From Natronorubrum aibiense (GTDB lineage Archaea > Halobacteriota > Halobacteria > Halobacteriales > Natrialbaceae), in assembly GCF_009392895.1 (NCBI RefSeq), contig NZ_CP045488.1, forward strand, positions 930,001-994,000: a stretch of DNA of 64,000 bases, read 5' to 3'. The translations under genes and the position numbers were made by a program. The notes beneath the pieces were generated by a model that did no database searches, had not been told where the DNA came from, and worked only from the letters and a program-made list of their open reading frames with translations. Of the stretch, positions 26,595 through 37,715 are shown piece by piece (the first letter of the stretch is position 1; every line of letters begins with the position of its first letter).

Positions 26595-27794
26595 TTAGTC
26601 TGCCTGACCGCTTCCGGAACTGGCGTTCGTCGACCCCATCCGGAGGTCGACGTCACCGGTGCCGAGCTTGATCGGTTTGCCGACGATGACGTTCTCCGTC
26701 ACGCCGTCTAAGTCGTCGACCTCGCCGTGGATTGCGGCGTTGAGCAGGTGGTTGACAGTCACTTCGAACGCCGCACGGGCCAGCACGGACTCTTTCGAAC
26801 CCGAGATACCGTGTCGACCGATCGACTCGATCTCGCCACGGTTGGTCATCATATCGGCGACCAACATCAAGTGGCGAACGTTCACGTCGTCGAGCCCCTG
26901 TTCGGCCAGCGTGTTGTTCGTCTCCTCGATGATGGCCTCACGGGCGGCCTCGATACCGAGGTTGCGGTGGATCTCGTGGATGTTGTTACACGTCGTTCGC
27001 GAGGCGTCGACGCCCTCGATCTCGAGGGCGTCACCGAAGGCCGATCCCTCGGTGTAGAGGACGAACTCCTCACCGTCTTCGAGTTCTTCGCGTCGGATAA
27101 CGACGCGGGAGATCTCTTCGATACCCTTGAACGTGATGTCACGCAGCTCTTCGACGAGTTGGAGCAAGTCGCGGTAGGACGGCTCCTCGGGGCCGAACTG
27201 GATCTCGGTTCCCTGCTGGATCGTGCTCACGCCGAGGTTGTCCTCGATGATCGAGGCGACCTCTTCGGGCGTGATCATGCGCTCTTTGAGGGTGTCCTCG
27301 TTGAGCGAGATCTGTACGCGCATGTCCGCGACGTTCGTCGAGACATCGCCCAGCGCGAGGATCTTCGTCGCCTCCAAGTTCCAGACGACCTCGTGGGCGC
27401 GTTCGCGCTCGGTGGCGTACTCGTCCTCGAGGTAGACGGTCATCATCGGCGTGTCCGGGGTCTTCCGAGCGTCGACCAGTTCGATCAGTCGTGGCAGCCC
27501 CTGAGTCACGTCGATCTCTGCGACACCGGCGTAGTGGAACGTGTTCATCGTTAGCTGCGTTCCGGGTTCGCCGATCGACTGGGCAGACACGGTCCCGACG
27601 GGGTCGAGCGGATCGACCCGCGTATCGAGATAGCGGGCCTCGACGGCCTTTGCGATGGCATCTGTGTCGTCGATGGTGACGTCATCGCGGCCCTCGAGTG
27701 TCTCGTAGACGTTGTCCTTGAGACGACGGGGAAGGTCGGTGTCCTCGACGACAGCGATCATGTCGTCGGTGACGTCGTAGTGGACCTCAGTCAT
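26595..27794 (-). CDS. rpoA2: DNA-directed RNA polymerase subunit A''
   Basis: The 399-residue protein is the C-terminal part of the largest subunit. The trigger-loop region is clear: [22 protein letters not shown], followed by [15 protein letters not shown]. The C-terminal end [21 protein letters not shown] matches subunit A''. It overlaps the end of rpoA1 by 8 bases, as expected for the archaeal A'/A'' split. Confidence 0.98.
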   Translation of the reverse strand: MTEVHYDVTDDMIAVVEDTDLPRRLKDNVYETLEGRDDVTIDDTDAIAKAVEARYLDTRVDPLDPVGTVSAQSIGEPGTQLTMNTFHYAGVAEIDVTQGLPRLIELVDARKTPDTPMMTVYLEDEYATERERAHEVVWNLEATKILALGDVSTNVADMRVQISLNEDTLKERMITPEEVASIIEDNLGVSTIQQGTEIQFGPEEPSYRDLLQLVEELRDITFKGIEEISRVVIRREELEDGEEFVLYTEGSAFGDALEIEGVDASRTTCNNIHEIHRNLGIEAAREAIIEETNNTLAEQGLDDVNVRHLMLVADMMTNRGEIESIGRHGISGSKESVLARAAFEVTVNHLLNAAIHGEVDDLDGVTENVIVGKPIKLGTGDVDLRMGSTNASSGSGQAD

Positions 27795-30708
27795 CGGAGG
27801 TCACCTCCGTTCCCTCGACGACTCGACTATCCGCGTGCTCGGAGAGGTTCGTCGGTGCCGGTTTTCTGGTGACGAACGCTTCTCGTGCCTCCTCGGAGTC
27901 GAACTCGGCCTCGAGCACTTGATCGGCGATCGACTCGACGTCGATGTCGTTGTCGTCACCGGAGGACACCTTGACTGGCGAGGTACCGTCCTCGCCGAAC
28001 TCGAACTGGACGATCGTATCCGAGGTGTCCCGGACAGTGCCGTCGTACTGGGTCTCGAGTTCCGAGAGAGCGTTGATCAGTCGGCGCTGCAGGTAGCCGG
28101 ACTTGGAGGTTCGGACTGCAGTGTCGACCAGTCCCTCGCGCCCACCCATCGCGTGGAAGAAGAACTCCCGCGGGGTGAGGCCGCTGGTATAGGAGTTCTC
28201 GACGAAACCGTGGGCCTCGGCCGAGAGATCGTTCGGCTTGTAGTGGCTGAGCGTTCGGTCCTCGTATCCACGATTGATTCGTTCTCCCCGAACTGCCTGC
28301 TGGCCGACAGCACCGGCCATCTGAGTCAGGTTAAGCATCGATCCGCGGGCACCAGAGTTTGCCATGACCACTGCCGGATTGTCGTTGGCGAAGTGCTCGT
28401 CGGCGATGTTCCCCGCGTTGTCACGGGCTCGGGACAGCGTCTGCATGATCTTCATCTCGAGGGTCTCGTCGATCGTCCGACCCGGCAGGGACTCGAGTTC
28501 CCCCCGTTCGTAGGCCTCGATGAGTTCCTCGACGCGGTCGTTGGCGTCCTCGATCGTCTCGTCGATGCGAGCCTGTGCCTCGCTGGGAATCGTCTCGTCG
28601 TCGATCCCGATCGAGAACCCGAAGTGCATGATCGCACGCATCGCCAGCGTCGAAACCTCGTTGACGAAGATTCGGGCGCGAGTGTTGCCGTAGACTTTCG
28701 TGATCGTGTCGACGATCTCGCCACCGAACTCGCCGACCTCGTCTTCCGCGATAGTGCCTTCGATCAGCTGGCCGTCCTCGATGACGACCTCGTCTCCGAC
28801 GGTGCCGGTGAACTCGAGGTTCAGGTCGTCGGGCAGCAGTTCGGAGAAGACGTCGTAGCCGGTCCAGAACGGCTCGCCCTCGTCGTCGATGCCACTGGGT
28901 TCTGGCAGTTCGTCGATTCGAGTCGCTCGAAGCAGGTCGAGCGCCTGCGTCTCGTTGAATCGTGGGTTGTCGTGGGTGAGCAGGTACGTCCCCGAGATGT
29001 GGTCCTGAATGGCGCCGATGATGTTCTCGCCGAAGCGGGGCGAGAGCATCTGTTCTTGAACACGCATGAGCACGCGTGCCTCGGCGCGTGCCTCCTCGTT
29101 CTGGAGGGCGTGCATGTTCATCTCGTCGCCGTCGAAGTCGGCGTTGTACGGCGGGCAGACGACGGTGTTCAGACGGAACGTCTTGTACGGCATGACCACG
29201 ACCTCGTGGGCCATAATCGACATCCGGTGCAGCGACGGCTGGCGGTTGAAAATAACGATGTCACCGTCGATGAGGTGGCGGTTGACCTCCCACCCGGCCT
29301 CGACCTTCTCGGCGAGCTGTTCGCAGTTCTTTTCGGTGACCTTCAGTCGCCGGCCGTCCGGACGACGGACGTAGTTCGCGCCGGGATGGCCCTCGGGACC
29401 GTTCGAGACGAACCGACGGGCCTCCTCGAGGTTGCGCTCGGTGACGTTCATCGTCTGGGTCATCTCCTTTGCGACCCGGTCCGGAACCCCGACCTCGTTG
29501 AGCGAGAGCGTCGGGTCCGGCGAGATGACGGTCCGAGCCGAGAAGTTCACACGCTTGCCGGACAGCGAGCCACGGAAGCGGCCTTCCTTCCCCTTGAGTC
29601 GCTGGGAGAGGGTCTTGAGCGGCCGTCCAGAGCGGTGACGGGCGGGTGGCGTCCCCGAAATCTCGTTGTCCATGAACGTCGTCACGTGATACTGGAGCAG
29701 TTCCCAGAGGTCCTCGATGATCAGCTGTGGGGCACCGGCCTCGCGGTTCTCCATGAACCGCTGGTTGATCCGAATGATGTCGACCAGTTTGTGAGTCAGG
29801 TCGTCTTCGGAGCGCTGCCCGTTGTCGAGCGTGATCGACGGCCGCGCCGTGACCGGCGGGACCGGGAGCACTGTCAGGATCATCCACTCCGGCCGGGAAC
29901 GCTCGGAGTTGATACCGAGCACTTCGATGTCCTCGTCGGGGATGGCTTCGAACCAGTCCCGGATATCGGAGGGCATCAGCTTGTTCGTGTCCTCCTCCGT
30001 CAGGTCGATACCGAGCGCCTTCTCGATGGACTTGCGCTGGCTCTCACGCGGGCGGAACGAGCCCGAGAGGATTTCGTTGATCCGGGTGAGCTCGATGTCG
30101 GTCTCCTCGGCGAGTTCGTCCGGCGACATCCGCTCCCCATCTTCGCCACCCTGCATCGCAGCGGCGATACGCTGGGAGTACTCGCTGGTGAGGACCTGCT
30201 GGACCTCGTAGTACGTGGTCGGCTTTTCGTGGTCGATGTCGTACTGGATCTCGCCACAGTGAGGACAGCGGTCCTTTTTGCGCGCCTGCCGGATCGCCGC
30301 CTTAGTCACGTCGTTTAAGTCACGGCTGAGTTTGCGCGACTCCGTGATCTGGTCGCGGAACTCATCGCGTTCGTCCTCCGTCAGCAGGAGCTTCGAACAC
30401 TCCCGACACGTGCCACGAAGCAGCCGCCGAATGAGCTTCGTAAAGCCGACGTGGATCACGGGTGCAGCGAGTTCGATATGGCCGAAGTGGCCGTTACACG
30501 AACCCGAGTGTTGTCCGCAAGTCTTACACTCGAGGCCGGGGTCGATCACGCCGAGTCGAGGGTCCATCAGTCCCATGTCGATGGGGAACCCGTCGTCGTC
30601 GTAGGTGTCGGCGGTGATGATCTTCGTCGCGCTCATCTCCCGGTACTCTTCGGGCTCCATGAGCCCGAAGTTGATCGCTCCGATGTCTTTTGGTGTGCTG
30701 TGTTGCAT
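27787..30708 (-). CDS. rpoA1: DNA-directed RNA polymerase subunit A'
   Basis: The 973-residue protein carries the catalytic magnesium site [10 protein letters not shown] with D524, D526 and D528. The N-terminal zinc-binding region is [17 protein letters not shown], and a second CRECSKLL...CPHCG pair follows. Between about 155 and 270 there is a helix-rich haloarchaeal insertion with an HTH-like stretch ([16 protein letters not shown]). It ends with the bridge-helix part and overlaps rpoA2. Confidence 0.98.
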   Translation of the reverse strand: MQHSTPKDIGAINFGLMEPEEYREMSATKIITADTYDDDGFPIDMGLMDPRLGVIDPGLECKTCGQHSGSCNGHFGHIELAAPVIHVGFTKLIRRLLRGTCRECSKLLLTEDERDEFRDQITESRKLSRDLNDVTKAAIRQARKKDRCPHCGEIQYDIDHEKPTTYYEVQQVLTSEYSQRIAAAMQGGEDGERMSPDELAEETDIELTRINEILSGSFRPRESQRKSIEKALGIDLTEEDTNKLMPSDIRDWFEAIPDEDIEVLGINSERSRPEWMILTVLPVPPVTARPSITLDNGQRSEDDLTHKLVDIIRINQRFMENREAGAPQLIIEDLWELLQYHVTTFMDNEISGTPPARHRSGRPLKTLSQRLKGKEGRFRGSLSGKRVNFSARTVISPDPTLSLNEVGVPDRVAKEMTQTMNVTERNLEEARRFVSNGPEGHPGANYVRRPDGRRLKVTEKNCEQLAEKVEAGWEVNRHLIDGDIVIFNRQPSLHRMSIMAHEVVVMPYKTFRLNTVVCPPYNADFDGDEMNMHALQNEEARAEARVLMRVQEQMLSPRFGENIIGAIQDHISGTYLLTHDNPRFNETQALDLLRATRIDELPEPSGIDDEGEPFWTGYDVFSELLPDDLNLEFTGTVGDEVVIEDGQLIEGTIAEDEVGEFGGEIVDTITKVYGNTRARIFVNEVSTLAMRAIMHFGFSIGIDDETIPSEAQARIDETIEDANDRVEELIEAYERGELESLPGRTIDETLEMKIMQTLSRARDNAGNIADEHFANDNPAVVMANSGARGSMLNLTQMAGAVGQQAVRGERINRGYEDRTLSHYKPNDLSAEAHGFVENSYTSGLTPREFFFHAMGGREGLVDTAVRTSKSGYLQRRLINALSELETQYDGTVRDTSDTIVQFEFGEDGTSPVKVSSGDDNDIDVESIADQVLEAEFDSEEAREAFVTRKPAPTNLSEHADSRVVEGTEVTSDD

Positions 30709-30711
30709 GGT

Positions 30712-32541
30712 TTAGACGGCGTCTGCCAGTTCGAGTCGTGGTGCGATACCCAGTGCCTTCATCTCGTCCAACAGGAGCTTGAAGGCGTAGCTCATCTCGA
30801 TTTCGTGGATATCGGTCTCCTCGTCACAGTTCGGACAGTAGACACGCCGTTGTTCGACGTTCTCGACCGCGCTCATCCCACACTGCCCACAGACGTGGAT
30901 GAACTCGCGGTCGGACTCGTCTAGCAGTCGTTCTTTCAGCGTCATCGCGGCCCCGTGGCCGATGAACACGTCCCGTTCCATCTCCCCGATACGAAGCCCA
31001 CCTTCGCGAGCACGACCCTCCGTTGGCTGGCGGGTCAGCACCTGCACCGGCCCGCGCGAACGGGCGTGCAGTTTGTTCGAGACCATGTGGTAGAGCTTCT
31101 GGTAGAAAATGATCCCAACGAAGATCTCGGCCTCGATCTTCTCGCCGGTGACGCCGGAGTACATGACCTCCTTGCCCGCGGAGTTGAAGCCAGCGTCCTC
31201 GAGTCCCCCTCGAAGCTCGGATTCGTCTTCGCCGAGGAACGGCGTGCCGTCGACACGACGGCCCTCCATCGCACCGAGTTTGCCACCGATCATCTCGAGG
31301 ATGTGGCCGACGGTCATCCGCGACGGTAGGGCGTGTGGGTTGAGAACAAGGTCGGGGACGACGCCGTCCTGCGTAAACGGCATGTCTTCCTGGGGTGCGA
31401 GGTGGCCGACGACACCCTTCTGACCGTGTCGGCTTGCGAACTTGTCGCCGAGTTCGGGGATCCGTTCGTCACGTACGGACACCTTCGAGAGCTTCGAGCC
31501 GTCTTCGCCTTCCATCAGTGTGACGGTGTCGACGACACCGGATTCGCCCGAGCGCATCGTCACCGACGTCTCGCGGCGTTTCTGTGGCGAGAGGCCACCC
31601 ATGTCGTCGGGTTCTTCGAGGAAGCGTGGCGGCGACGTCTTGCCGAGCAACACCGAGTTCTCGTCAACTTTGGTTTCGGGGTTAACGAGACCGTCGTCGT
31701 CGAGATGCGCGTAGGCTTCCTCACCACGTGCTCCACGAACGTCCTGACTCGGGATCTCGAAGCGGTCTTCCTGTCCACCGGGGTACCGTCGCTCCTCTCC
31801 CTCGTAGGTCCGGAAGAAGTGCGAGCGAGCGAGCGCGCGCTCGACGCTGGCTTTGTTCATGACCAGCGCGTCTTCGATGTTGAACCCTTCGTAACTCATC
31901 ACGGCGACGACGAAGTTCTGTGCGGCGGGTCGGTCGTCGAAGCCGATCTGCTCGGTCGTCTGGGTCTTGACCATCGAGAGCTGCGGGTAGTGCAGCAGGT
32001 GCTGGCGCGTGTCCGGCCGGATTCGGTAGTTCGCACTCGGGAGTCCGAGCGACTGTTTGACCATCCCTGCACCCATCGTAATACGCGGGCTGGCGTTGTG
32101 TTCGGGGTACGGAATCATCCCGGCACCGATCCCGAAGATCAGCGAGGGATCGATCTCGAGGTGCGTGTGCTCTTCGCTGACGTCGTCCTCGTCGACAGCG
32201 ACGTAGATGTCCTCTTCTTCCTCCGCGTCGATGAACTCGATGTAGCCGTGGTCGACGAGGTCCTCGAACTCGAGGTCCCCCTGTCGAAGTGCCTCGATCT
32301 CCTGGTCGGAGATCCGGGGCTCGCCGTCTTCGACGACCAGCAGCGGACGCCGTGCACGCCCGGCATCGGCGTTGACGATTACTTCGCGAGTGCGCTCTTT
32401 GACCGAGACGTTGACCATCTCGCTGACGTCGCCGATTCGTCGCGCTTCGCGGATCTGTTCTGCGAGTTCGTGCGGATCGGGGTGCGTGCCGACCAGCGAT
32501 CCGTTGACGTAGACCTTGGCTTCTCGTTGTTGGCTGCTCAT
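30712..32541 (-). CDS. rpoB1: DNA-directed RNA polymerase subunit B'
   Basis: The 609-residue protein is the C-terminal half of the second largest subunit. Recognisable parts include [14 protein letters not shown]-type text ([19 protein letters not shown]), the [10 protein letters not shown] motif, and the terminal zinc ribbon [22 protein letters not shown]. Its stop is three bases before the A' start. Split of B into B' and B'' is standard in halobacteria. Confidence 0.98.
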   Translation of the reverse strand: MSSQQREAKVYVNGSLVGTHPDPHELAEQIREARRIGDVSEMVNVSVKERTREVIVNADAGRARRPLLVVEDGEPRISDQEIEALRQGDLEFEDLVDHGYIEFIDAEEEEDIYVAVDEDDVSEEHTHLEIDPSLIFGIGAGMIPYPEHNASPRITMGAGMVKQSLGLPSANYRIRPDTRQHLLHYPQLSMVKTQTTEQIGFDDRPAAQNFVVAVMSYEGFNIEDALVMNKASVERALARSHFFRTYEGEERRYPGGQEDRFEIPSQDVRGARGEEAYAHLDDDGLVNPETKVDENSVLLGKTSPPRFLEEPDDMGGLSPQKRRETSVTMRSGESGVVDTVTLMEGEDGSKLSKVSVRDERIPELGDKFASRHGQKGVVGHLAPQEDMPFTQDGVVPDLVLNPHALPSRMTVGHILEMIGGKLGAMEGRRVDGTPFLGEDESELRGGLEDAGFNSAGKEVMYSGVTGEKIEAEIFVGIIFYQKLYHMVSNKLHARSRGPVQVLTRQPTEGRAREGGLRIGEMERDVFIGHGAAMTLKERLLDESDREFIHVCGQCGMSAVENVEQRRVYCPNCDEETDIHEIEMSYAFKLLLDEMKALGIAPRLELADAV

Positions 32542-32545
32542 TGTA

Positions 32546-34126
32546 TTAGTCGTCTGCCGTCGATGTCGATCGTTCGATGCCCTCGAGGCCTGGAATGCCC
32601 TCGACGCCCATCGATGCCAGTTCGCGTTTGAGGTCCTGTTCGTCCTCGACGTTCTGGGAGAGTTCCATCGCCTGCGCGAAGTTCTTCACCAGCCCACAGT
32701 TGGGCCCTTCGGGCGTCTCGGAGGGACAGATACGACCCCACTGGGTCGCGTGGAGGTCCCGTGCCTCGAAGTGGGGCTGACTGCGCGACAGCGGCGATCG
32801 GAGGCGCCGGAGGTGTGACAGCACGCCCATGAAGTCCGTCCGGTCGACCAGCTGGCTCACGCCGGAGCGGCCACCGACCCAGTTCCCCGTCGCGATCGGA
32901 TGCTCGAGGCGTTCGGTAAGCACGTCCGAGCGAACAACCGTCGAGACCGACAGATTCCGGTTTCGCATGTTCGCACGCTCGAGCTGGTATTTGACGTCCC
33001 GTGCCAGCTTGTTCAGCGCGGTCCGGAACAGGTCTTTCATCAGGTCGCCGCTGACCTTCAGGCGTTTGTTGGCGTAGTGGTCCTTGTCGTCGGCCTCGCG
33101 TCGGTTGAGCGCAAGTTCGAAACAGGCCTCGGCCATCCGACAGAGGTAGTGGGCCTTGTTGATCCGGACGGCCTCTTCCTCGACACCGTCTTCGTGGAGG
33201 TGTGGCAGGAGGTAGCGGTCGATGACGTAGTTCGCCCGTTTGAGCTGGTAGTTTTTCCCCTGGCCCGAGGCGACCCGTTTCCCGAGTGCCTCGATAGCCT
33301 CTTCCTCAGTCTGGACTTCCGCTTCCTCCAGATTCTCGAGCATGTACTTGACGACCTCGGGGTCGTTCGAGACCTTGTGGACGATCTCCTCGTCCGACTC
33401 GAGGCCCAGCGCGCGCACGAGCGTGACGAAGTTGATCGAACCCGACACGGACGGGAACGAGACCTCGAGCAAGCCGTCTCGAGTTCGCTCACACAGTACC
33501 AGTGCGCGGTAGCCACGGCGCTGGGAGAAGGTCTTGGCGACCTGAATCTCGTCGCCGTACTTGGTGTCGTACTCGGCGAGAATCTTGTTCGGCGCGAGGT
33601 CCTCGCTGGTCATCAGGACTCGCTCGGAGCCGTTGACGATGAAGTAGCCTCCGGGGTCGGCGGGGTCTTCACCGATCTCGATTAGTTCCTCGTCGGAGAA
33701 GCCGGCGATGTTACACTTATCCGAGCCGACCATGATCGGCATCCGGCCGATCTTCGTTTCGGTCGAGTCGACGACCCGCTGGTCGCCTTCTTCGCCTTTG
33801 ACGATGGACATCTCCATGAAGACAGGCGCGGAGTAGGTGATGTTGCGAAGTCGGGCCTCCTGTGGATAGAGGAGCTCCTCCGATCCGTCGGCTTCGCGCA
33901 CACGCGGCGTGACGACACGGACGTCGCCGAGTTCGACGTGGACCGGTTCCTCGCCCTCTTTGTCGCCGATGTCTGTGTCGATCGTTGCTTTCTCGTCGAC
34001 GACCTCCTGCATCCCCCGGTTGAGGAAGGCGTTGAACGATCGGTAGTGGTGCTCGGCGAGTCGTTCCCTCGAGAAGTATTCGCGCGAAATGTCGCGTCGT
34101 TTGGTTCGGTCGAGTTCTGTTGCCAT
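32546..34126 (-). CDS. rpoB2: DNA-directed RNA polymerase subunit B''
   Basis: The 526-residue protein is the N-terminal half of subunit B. It has the lobe and protrusion domains with [22 protein letters not shown], and the fork-loop region near its end, [21 protein letters not shown]-type text ([20 protein letters not shown]). It starts directly after the rpoH stop. Its end at 32546 is four bases before rpoB1. Confidence 0.98.
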   Translation of the reverse strand: MATELDRTKRRDISREYFSRERLAEHHYRSFNAFLNRGMQEVVDEKATIDTDIGDKEGEEPVHVELGDVRVVTPRVREADGSEELLYPQEARLRNITYSAPVFMEMSIVKGEEGDQRVVDSTETKIGRMPIMVGSDKCNIAGFSDEELIEIGEDPADPGGYFIVNGSERVLMTSEDLAPNKILAEYDTKYGDEIQVAKTFSQRRGYRALVLCERTRDGLLEVSFPSVSGSINFVTLVRALGLESDEEIVHKVSNDPEVVKYMLENLEEAEVQTEEEAIEALGKRVASGQGKNYQLKRANYVIDRYLLPHLHEDGVEEEAVRINKAHYLCRMAEACFELALNRREADDKDHYANKRLKVSGDLMKDLFRTALNKLARDVKYQLERANMRNRNLSVSTVVRSDVLTERLEHPIATGNWVGGRSGVSQLVDRTDFMGVLSHLRRLRSPLSRSQPHFEARDLHATQWGRICPSETPEGPNCGLVKNFAQAMELSQNVEDEQDLKRELASMGVEGIPGLEGIERSTSTADD

Positions 34127-34354
34127 TTATTCCACCACAAGTCGATAGATAACCGCCTGATCGGTCGTCCGCGAGTTCCGAACGATCTTGATGACGTCGC
34201 CGGCTTCCGCTTCGTCCGGCAGTGCGGCATCTGTCCGTTTGATTTTCGGCAGGTCTGTGCGATCGATGTCGTACTCCGAAAGTACCTCCTCGAGGACGTC
34301 CTCCTCGAGAACGGTGTGCTCCGGAACGAGTTCGTGTTGGCTTACGTCTACCAT
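34127..34354 (-). CDS. rpoH: DNA-directed RNA polymerase subunit H
   Basis: The 75-residue protein is archaeal RpoH, the counterpart of the C-terminal half of eukaryotic RPB5. It begins [15 protein letters not shown] and ends with the conserved [17 protein letters not shown]. It is the first gene of the rpo operon and abuts rpoB2. Confidence 0.97.
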   Translation of the reverse strand: MVDVSQHELVPEHTVLEEDVLEEVLSEYDIDRTDLPKIKRTDAALPDEAEAGDVIKIVRNSRTTDQAVIYRLVVE

Positions 34355-34670
34355 GTGTTGAGTTTGATGTGCGTGTGGGCTATCGGGAAAGAAGCGGCTG
34401 TCACGAGATACTACAGGCAGATACCGGTGGGACGCATTTAACGGTTACTAACTCGAACGGGAGCAACAGCTACTCGGCCTGGCAAACCTGACCGGAGGTG
34501 CCGATCACACTCGATACTAACCGAGTATCAGTTAAATTCCTTGTGGAGTCTGTGAACTGGTGACACAGAACTGCCTCGAACGAGGGTTTTCGTGGCCCGA
34601 TTCACCGTACCATACGGCATTCGATTGGAAAGCCTTAAGAAGTTCACCGGGAAAGGAAGAGTTGCAGGAA
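34355..34670. other. Leader and promoter region of the rpo operon and of tRNA-Asp
   Basis: These 316 bases separate the divergent rpoH gene and the first tRNA-Asp. No ORF is convincing. A TATA-like box for the rpo operon lies at 34435-34442 and a TTAAGAA box for the tRNA at about 34635-34641. Confidence 0.5.
34435..34442 (-). promoter_or_regulatory. Probable TATA box of the rpo operon
   Basis: The minus strand reads GTTAAATG about 80 bases before the rpoH ATG, implying an untranslated leader of roughly 55 bases. No closer TATA-like sequence was found. Confidence 0.4.
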
Positions 34671-34743
34671 GCCCGGGTGGTGTAGTGGCCCATCATACAA
34701 CCCTGTCACGGTTGTGACGCGGGTTCAAATCCCGCCTCGGGCG
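34671..34743 (+). tRNA. tRNA-Asp (GTC), copy 1
   Basis: The cloverleaf is complete: acceptor GCCCGGG pairs with CTCGGGC, discriminator G, anticodon stem CAACC/GGTTG with loop CTGTCAC giving GTC, and T arm GCGGG-TTCAAAT-CCCGC. No intron and no encoded CCA. A TTAAGAA promoter element lies about 35 bases upstream, in a leader duplicated before copy 2. Confidence 0.97.
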
Positions 34744-34857
34744 CTTCTTCAATACTCAACTTCTCGAAGAGCCAGTGTACTGTGTTGTATCCTTCTGGAC
34801 CTCGAGGGCCACAGTTCTATCTTCAAAACACTGCGCTGGAGAACGCCCAATGTCCCT

Positions 34858-34943
34858 CTATAGTAACAACGGAAACGGTTTATACACCGATCGCACAACG
34901 GCTGTGCGATCGGGTGTGCACTGACTTTCAGTGGCTACTATAG
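34858..34943. repeat. Palindromic MITE-like element (86 bp)
   Basis: The element begins CTATAGTA and ends TACTATAG, so its termini are inverted repeats. Its centre is a near-perfect palindrome (CGATCGCACA-ACGGC-TGTGCGATCG at 34888-34912). A secondary hairpin CACTGACTTTCAGTG lies in the right arm. It has no coding capacity. A diverged full-length relative lies at 140-228 and a core copy at 14941-14961. It lies between the two tRNA-Asp genes. Confidence 0.65.
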
Positions 34944-35152
34944 CATCCGTGGACAGAAATCACTTATTTCGAACTCGCAGCAGCTCACCGATCGAGGTAA
35001 ACAGTAACTGACATGATGTGAAATGGCTACCCTCAAACAAAATCTCCCATCGGCGACAGACTAAATCTGTCTGCACTAGATGGTAAACAGTCTGGCAAAT
35101 ATCTATAACACAACCCTTAAGAAGTTCACCGGGAAAGAAAGAGTTGCAGGAA

Positions 35153-35225
35153 GCCCGGGTGGTGTAGTGGCCCATCATACGACCCTGTCACGGTCGTGAC
35201 GCGGGTTCAAATCCCGCCTCGGGCG
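35153..35225 (+). tRNA. tRNA-Asp (GTC), copy 2
   Basis: It is identical to copy 1 except for one compensated base pair in the anticodon stem (CGACC/GGTCG instead of CAACC/GGTTG). The 38-base leader with the TTAAGAA element is also duplicated, with a single difference, as is the GCTTCTT stretch just after the gene. Anticodon GTC, discriminator G, no intron. Confidence 0.97.
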
Positions 35226-35268
35226 CTTCTTTGATTTCTAACCAGAGAGTGACCGATTTTGCTGCGTT

Positions 35269-35467
35269 TTGCAGGTTGTAACTTCACGAAGCATCGACGA
35301 GAAATTTGAAAGCGAGTTGTATCTCCGAACAACGCGTTGTACTGTACGATCGGCCGACTCTGACGGTAACAGAGCTCGAAATTGACTACCCAAGTATAGA
35401 CTATCTCACATATCGGTTCGACAAACGACTCCCGGAATACAAACCCAGCGAGTCAGAACGTAACTGA
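35269..35467 (+). pseudogene. Possible decayed gene remnant, unidentified
   Basis: Two adjacent frames read like protein. The first gives VVTSRSIDEKFESELYL; after a shift the next gives RVVLYDRPTLTVTELEID, then YLTYRFDKRLPEYKP to a TGA at 35465-35467. No start codon with a promoter is visible and the family is not recognised. This may be the tail of a gene destroyed by the rearrangements that duplicated the tRNA. Confidence 0.3.
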
Positions 35468-35609
35468 TTCAGATGAATCAGGCCCACAAACACGAATTCG
35501 GCAATAATATTGCATGGCAGGTTCGACCAAAATACTAATTATTTAGTATCCACTTAGTTTTTACCTGAAAAACGGCTCCAAGTTCCAGATTTACTTTCCT
35601 CTAGGTATT

Positions 35610-37715
35610 ATGACTCCACCGATCTCAGTTCTTATCGTCGACAACGAACCGGGATTCGCCGACCTCGTCGGCGAAATGCTCGAGCGCGAACACGACTCGA
35701 TCGTCGCCGACTCAGCGCTGAACGCCACCGAGGCGCTTTCGATTCTCGAGGAGCGGTCGGTCGACTGCATCGTCAGCGATTACGAGATGCCGAAGATGAC
35801 GGGACTCGAGTTGCTCGAGCGGATTCGTGAAGACGACCCGGAACTCCCGTTTATCCTCTTTACTGGCCGTGGATCAGAAGAACTCGCCAGTGACGCGATC
35901 GCTGCGGGCGTGACCCAGTATCTCCAGAAAGAGTCCGGGAAGAAGCAGTACGCGCTGCTCGCAAACCAGATCACGAACGCCGTCTCGCAGTACCGGACCG
36001 AAACGGAACTCCGTGAGAGCGAGCGGCGGTACGAACGGACCTTGACGACGTTACACGAGACGACGCGCGATCTGATGCGTGCAAGTACGAAAGACGAGAT
36101 CTATCGTGCAGCGGTCGAGACCGCGGGTGAGATCCTCGACGTTCCAGTCGCTGCGGCCTACACGTTCGAGCCGACAGACGGAGTACTTGAGCACGCCGCA
36201 TCGACACAGGAATCACGGAACGTCGCCGAGCCGAAGCCACAGTTCGAGCACGGTTCGGGCCGTATCTGGGACGTCTTTTCCGACGGCGAGAGCGCCTATT
36301 ACGAGGACGTCACTCGAGAGTCGACTCTCGCAAAGACGGAGAGTCGAAGCGAACTGCTCGTTCCACTGGGAACCCACGGGGTGTTGATCGCGGGGGCGAA
36401 CGAGGTCGACGGCATCGACGAGCCGATGACTGAATTGCTGCACATTCTGGCGGCGAACACGGAAGCGGCGCTCGATCGAGCGGAGCGCGAGCAGTTACTG
36501 CGGGAGAACGATCGAACGCTCACCCGACAAAACGAGGAGTTGACGCGGCTCAATCACACGAACGAGATCGTTCGGGAGATCAATCATGGCGTCACACAGG
36601 CATCCACGCGTGACGAAATCGAGACGCGCGTGTGTGAGCGGCTGGCCGATACCGAGCGCTACTGTTTCGCCTGGATCGCCTCGAGCGATACTCGCCCGCC
36701 GGAACCGAGTTCGTGGGCCGGTGTCGACGGAGCGTACATCGATCAGATCCGCGAGAGCGGGGCAGCGGCCCCCGAACGACAGCTTATCAGCGCGACGCTC
36801 GAAGAAGAACGCGTCCAGGTCATCCGAAACGTTCTCGAGGCCGACGGCTGGGATCAGCGTCGAAAAGCGGCGTTGACCTACGGCTACCAGACGATACTCG
36901 CGGTTCCGCTGACGGACGACGACCGACGATACGGTGTGTTACTCGTCCACGTGTCGGGAGTCGACTCCATCGGGGAGAGCGAACAGGAGGTGCTCGGTGA
37001 ACTCGGCGAGACGATCGGCCACGCGATCCGATCGGTCGAACGGACGCGGGCGATACTCACCGACAGTCGGCTCGAACTCGAGCTTGCATGTCACGACTCG
37101 CGACTGTTACTGAACCGACTCGCCGAGCGCGCCGAGGGGCAAGTCGCTATCGAGGGTGTCCTCGAGCGAGACGACGAAGTCGTCGTCTTCCTCAGTGCGC
37201 CGGTGGACACGGAGTTTGCGACACTCGAGCAGTGGGCGTCAGTCGAGCGGGTTTCGATCGTCTCAGAGGGCGACAGCAGCCTTTTACTCGAGTTAACCGT
37301 TTCCTCGTCGCCGTTTTTAGAGATCCTCCGGACGTACGATATCCAGTTGCGGACCGCAACGGCCCAGAACGGGACGGCGATGCTCGTGCTCGAAGTCCCA
37401 CAGCAGGTCGAAACCCGGTCGGTGGTCGAGACGATCAGAGAACGGTATCCGGAGACAGAGCTAGAAGCACGACGCGAAACGACCAGTGCGCGCTCGACTC
37501 GACGACTCGATACGCAACTCGAGGAGGTGCTGACGGACCGACAGTTCGAGGCATTGCAGGCGGCTCACTACAGCGGCTTCTTCGAGTGGCCTCGTGAGAG
37601 CACCGGTGAAGAGCTCGCGGCGGTCCTCGATGTCTCCGCACCGACGTACCATTATCACTTGCGAGCGGCCGAACGGAAACTCGTTACGCTCGCGTTCGAT
37701 CGGAACGTCGGGTGA
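35610..37715 (+). CDS. Receiver-GAF-GAF-HTH_10 sensory regulator (bacterio-opsin activator type)
   Basis: The 701-residue protein has an N-terminal receiver domain (about 4-120) with D57 in CIVSDYEMP and a Lys near 111. A first GAF domain covers about 160-290 and a coiled coil about 295-325. A second GAF domain covers about 325-475. A Bat-type associated domain spans about 490-630, and HTH_10 spans about 640-695 (LTDRQFEALQAAHYSGFFEWPR, GEELAAVLDVSAPTYHYHLRAAE). It should bind DNA in response to a histidine kinase and ligands or redox sensed by GAF. No kinase gene is adjacent. Confidence 0.92.
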   Translation: MTPPISVLIVDNEPGFADLVGEMLEREHDSIVADSALNATEALSILEERSVDCIVSDYEMPKMTGLELLERIREDDPELPFILFTGRGSEELASDAIAAGVTQYLQKESGKKQYALLANQITNAVSQYRTETELRESERRYERTLTTLHETTRDLMRASTKDEIYRAAVETAGEILDVPVAAAYTFEPTDGVLEHAASTQESRNVAEPKPQFEHGSGRIWDVFSDGESAYYEDVTRESTLAKTESRSELLVPLGTHGVLIAGANEVDGIDEPMTELLHILAANTEAALDRAEREQLLRENDRTLTRQNEELTRLNHTNEIVREINHGVTQASTRDEIETRVCERLADTERYCFAWIASSDTRPPEPSSWAGVDGAYIDQIRESGAAAPERQLISATLEEERVQVIRNVLEADGWDQRRKAALTYGYQTILAVPLTDDDRRYGVLLVHVSGVDSIGESEQEVLGELGETIGHAIRSVERTRAILTDSRLELELACHDSRLLLNRLAERAEGQVAIEGVLERDDEVVVFLSAPVDTEFATLEQWASVERVSIVSEGDSSLLLELTVSSSPFLEILRTYDIQLRTATAQNGTAMLVLEVPQQVETRSVVETIRERYPETELEARRETTSARSTRRLDTQLEEVLTDRQFEALQAAHYSGFFEWPRESTGEELAAVLDVSAPTYHYHLRAAERKLVTLAFDRNVG

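Noticed and set aside
27835-30318. 827-residue ORF on the plus strand opposite rpoA1
   Set aside because: It mirrors the codons of rpoA1 in an antisense frame. The product is a run of Val/Asp/Arg-rich text with no domain, as expected for GC-rich antisense of an acidic protein.
31333-32631. 432-residue ORF opposite rpoB1
   Set aside because: Antisense shadow of rpoB1, no conserved motif.
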